A program made the translations under genes and the position numbers. A stretch of DNA of 7,183 nt, from positions 1 to 7,183 of the forward strand of contig PLTK01000135.1 in the NCBI GenBank assembly GCA_003164415.1, in the 5' to 3' direction. The notes below the pieces were generated by a model. That model was not told where the DNA came from, ran no database searches, and worked only from the letters and a program-made list of their open reading frames with translations. Below, piece after piece: positions 5,719 through 7,183 of the stretch. Source of the DNA: Methanobacterium sp. (GTDB lineage: Archaea; Methanobacteriota; Methanobacteria; Methanobacteriales; Methanobacteriaceae). Within the stretch, counting starts at the first letter, position 1. Each line of letters opens with the position of its first letter.

Positions 5719-6867
5719 TTAATGCCCTCGTTTTCCTTTTTTGATATCTTCTTTTATGTTTATCTTGGTTATATCTTTGACTATGTTGGGCACTCCACAG
5801 CTGTTACCAACACCCAATACCATAATTTTAGTTCCAGGTTCTGAGAGTGATATGGAATTATTAAGCACTTCTAAAACTTTTTTAGAAGATTCTACTATTT
5901 TTTGGGTCATTTGACACATTGCTTCCTCTGGCCCCATTTTGACAATTATGGCATCGACATCAAGATCATTTTTAACCATCTGTTCTTCAATAAGCCATTT
6001 GTCCACTCCAAATCCTCCGATAACTACACCTACTCCTTCAGCAACAGATCCTGTCTCTTCACCTTCGAGTTTCTGTGCAGCATCAACAGTAATTAATCGT
6101 TTAATACCTTTTTCGTTTATTAAGCGATTAACAGTTTTTCCTATTTTTCCTACCCTTGCACCGGGACCTTTGGCACGGAGTATAGTTATTTCATGCCCAT
6201 CCACCATTTTTTTGCCTATCACAACGTCTTCAAAATATTCCAATTCATCATCTGGCATATCTTCCATAAACATACCTGCAACTAAAGGCCCTATACCATC
6301 TCCAACAGGATTTCCATCCGAAAAAGCGTTCATTCCTTCATATTCTGCTCTAACTAATCTCATGATCATTGGCAGTCCCATCTGAAGCATCAAAAGTATT
6401 TGTAGATTTCCTGTTTTCTTTGAAAGTTCCAAATTATGTCTTACCATCTTTGCAACACCGTTAATACCAAGTGTTGCTTTTAGGGTCATGGTGATATTAG
6501 ATTTCCATTCATCATCAGCATTTGGGGCAATGGTTTTTGTCATATGTAGAAATTTTTCTTCTCCTAAATCTAAAATGCTTTCAAATTTGTTCATTATTCC
6601 TGCTGGATCCAATGACACCGGTGGAACAATGAAGAATTCCATGAAATTATCAATGGCTGCTGTGGGATCATTTCCAGGATTTCCCTTTTCAATAGAAATC
6701 TTTACAAGTTTCAATTTGGATTCATTAACCATATTCTCAATCTGGAGTGTATAATTGGTTATTGAAGAGTTGATCCTCATTTTTAACATAATAGGAAGTA
6801 AAATAACCAATAATACAAATACAATAATCACAATTATATCGAAGGGAGTTATTCCTAAAAACATCAT
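5719..6867 (-). CDS. DUF1512 family archaeal membrane-anchored protein of unknown function
   Basis: This 382-residue protein matches what I know of DUF1512, an archaeal family without an assigned function. A single strongly hydrophobic helix at about residues 10-29 is followed by the basic stretch KMR, suggesting an N-terminal anchor with the large remainder in the cytoplasm. The soluble part has several Gly-rich segments that look conserved: GDGIGPLVAG (189-198), KGPGARVGKIGKTVN (233-247), the acidic/Gly-rich LEGEETGSVAEGVGVVIGG (267-285), KMGPEEAM (320-327) and GVGNSCGVPN (352-361). I see no canonical Walker A or zinc ligands. The C-terminus is very basic (KKGKRGH). The start codon ATG overlaps the TGA stop of the trmJ-like gene (ATGA), with an AGGAAG Shine-Dalgarno just upstream. 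A second ATG follows immediately, so either Met could initiate. Its stop abuts dcd. Operon context hints at a link to tRNA or nucleotide metabolism, but no function can be assigned. Confidence 0.85.
   Translation of the reverse strand: MMFLGITPFDIIVIIVFVLLVILLPIMLKMRINSSITNYTLQIENMVNESKLKLVKISIEKGNPGNDPTAAIDNFMEFFIVPPVSLDPAGIMNKFESILDLGEEKFLHMTKTIAPNADDEWKSNITMTLKATLGINGVAKMVRHNLELSKKTGNLQILLMLQMGLPMIMRLVRAEYEGMNAFSDGNPVGDGIGPLVAGMFMEDMPDDELEYFEDVVIGKKMVDGHEITILRAKGPGARVGKIGKTVNRLINEKGIKRLITVDAAQKLEGEETGSVAEGVGVVIGGFGVDKWLIEEQMVKNDLDVDAIIVKMGPEEAMCQMTQKIVESSKKVLEVLNNSISLSEPGTKIMVLGVGNSCGVPNIVKDITKINIKEDIKKGKRGH
5868..5888 (-). repeat. Perfect 9-bp inverted repeat with 3-nt loop inside the DUF1512 gene
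   Basis: CTTCTAAAA (5868-5876) and TTTTAGAAG (5880-5888) are exact reverse complements separated by CTT, so both strands can form a 9-bp hairpin. It lies about 150 bases before the dcd start codon and encodes SSKKVLE. It may simply result from A-rich Lys/Ser/Leu/Glu codons, since no T-tract or other signal accompanies it. Confidence 0.35.
6093..6131 (-). repeat. Imperfect 13-bp inverted repeat inside the DUF1512 gene
   Basis: TTAATCGTTTAAT (6093-6105) and ATTAAGCGATTAA (6119-6131) are inverted copies with one mismatch, separated by 13 bases. The encoded peptide contains RLI twice (NRLINEKGIKRLI), so the symmetry may follow from similar AT-rich codons. Reported as sequence structure only. Confidence 0.35.
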
Positions 6868-7183
6868 ACTTCCTCTTTATTATTTATTTCTTTAATCCGA
6901 GATTTTATTCTTCTCAATGTCCCCTTCAATGTATGTGCTTCACGACCCGATACAAACGTCCTTCCAATTATTCTTCTAAATACAAGAGATGCATTATTAC
7001 TTTTATGCGATGGATATCCAAGTTTAAGAATTATTTCATCCATATAATCCGTCAAACTTTCTTTTTCAGCAGATGTGGCAGCTGGAAGTCGATCCACTGG
7101 ATAAGATTTTTCCCTCTTAAACAGCTCATAAAATATTATGGCTGCTGCATGGGTTATATTCAATATTGGATAATTTTCGTGGG
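6864..7183 (-). CDS. trmJ: TrmJ-like SPOUT (TrmH-family) RNA 2'-O-methyltransferase, 5' end outside window
   Basis: Only the C-terminal part of this gene is in the window. The frame is open to the right edge, and translation reads HENYPILNITHAAAIIFYEL from the edge inward. The TTG at 7161-7163, encoding the Leu of PILN, is therefore an internal codon and not a start. NYP-x-LNITHAAAI-x-x-YEL is motif 3 of the SPOUT/TrmH fold, which forms the knotted S-adenosylmethionine pocket, here in the form typical of TrmJ enzymes that methylate ribose 2'-OH of tRNA (position 32 in known cases). The tail, with YMDEIILKLGY, a following RRIIGRT segment and LKGTLRRIKSRI, matches the C-terminal helical extension of TrmJ-like proteins. 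About 105 residues are seen of an expected 230-250. The stop TGA overlaps the DUF1512 start by four bases. SPOUT methyltransferase is secure; TrmJ rather than another TrmH-family member is probable. Confidence 0.8.
   Translation of the reverse strand, partial: HENYPILNITHAAAIIFYELFKREKSYPVDRLPAATSAEKESLTDYMDEIILKLGYPSHKSNNASLVFRRIIGRTFVSGREAHTLKGTLRRIKSRIKEINNKEEV

Noticed and set aside
5902..6754. Plus-strand open frames opposite the DUF1512 gene
   Set aside because: They are shadows of a long, tightly coupled minus-strand gene, with Ser/Pro/Thr-rich translations typical of antisense frames.
7161..7163. TTG as a start codon for the TrmJ-like gene
   Set aside because: The codons before it read HENYPI, which continue the conserved SPOUT motif 3. 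The gene is cut by the window edge.
1..7183. Search by eye for tRNA/rRNA genes, CRISPR repeats, insertion sequences, integrases or toxin-antitoxin pairs
   Set aside because: None was seen. The coding density is high, the gaps are short (at most 101 bp), and all long frames belong to housekeeping-type or conserved archaeal families.

Overview
This AT-rich window is almost entirely coding and looks like core chromosome of a methanogenic archaeon, most likely of the order Methanobacteriales. The pointers are an archaeal/eukaryotic-type glycyl-tRNA synthetase, a DUF1512 membrane protein (a family I know only from archaea), an archaeal TIM-barrel hydrolase of the COG1099 type, two MinD-type ATPases, Shine-Dalgarno motifs of the GGTGAT/GAGGG kind, TATA-like promoter elements and oligo-T terminators. 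The species assignment is inference from family content, not from a search.

Left part, + strand (1-2452): the 3' part of one minD-type gene (its Walker A region lies just outside the window), a second complete minD-type gene 41 bp downstream, then a PfkB-family sugar/nucleoside kinase. A T8 run after the second minD suggests that transcription ends between the minD pair and the kinase. The second MinD has Arg in place of the canonical P-loop Lys (KGGVGRT) and has lost the PE of the TPE-type motif kept by the first copy. The pair therefore looks like one conventional and one diverged subunit.

Right part, - strand (2474-7183): read from the right edge leftward, the order is trmJ-like SPOUT 2'-O-methyltransferase (5' end cut by the window), a DUF1512 protein with one N-terminal membrane helix, dCTP deaminase (possibly the bifunctional dCTP deaminase/dUTPase form), glycyl-tRNA synthetase, and a separate COG1099/TatD-like metal-dependent hydrolase. 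The first three are tightly packed (4-bp ATGA overlap, then directly abutting TAA-ATG), which implies translational coupling. glyS follows after 54 bp and is probably in the same operon. The hydrolase follows a 101-bp gap that holds oligo-T termination signals and a good TATA/Shine-Dalgarno arrangement, so it is probably transcribed on its own.

The two halves converge at 2452/2474. There are no RNA genes, mobile elements or CRISPR arrays, and the longest non-coding stretch is 101 bp. I did not find an obvious new defence or mobile system. The points most worth following are the tandem MinD pair with its altered P-loop and the membrane-anchored DUF1512 protein of unknown function embedded in a tRNA/nucleotide operon.
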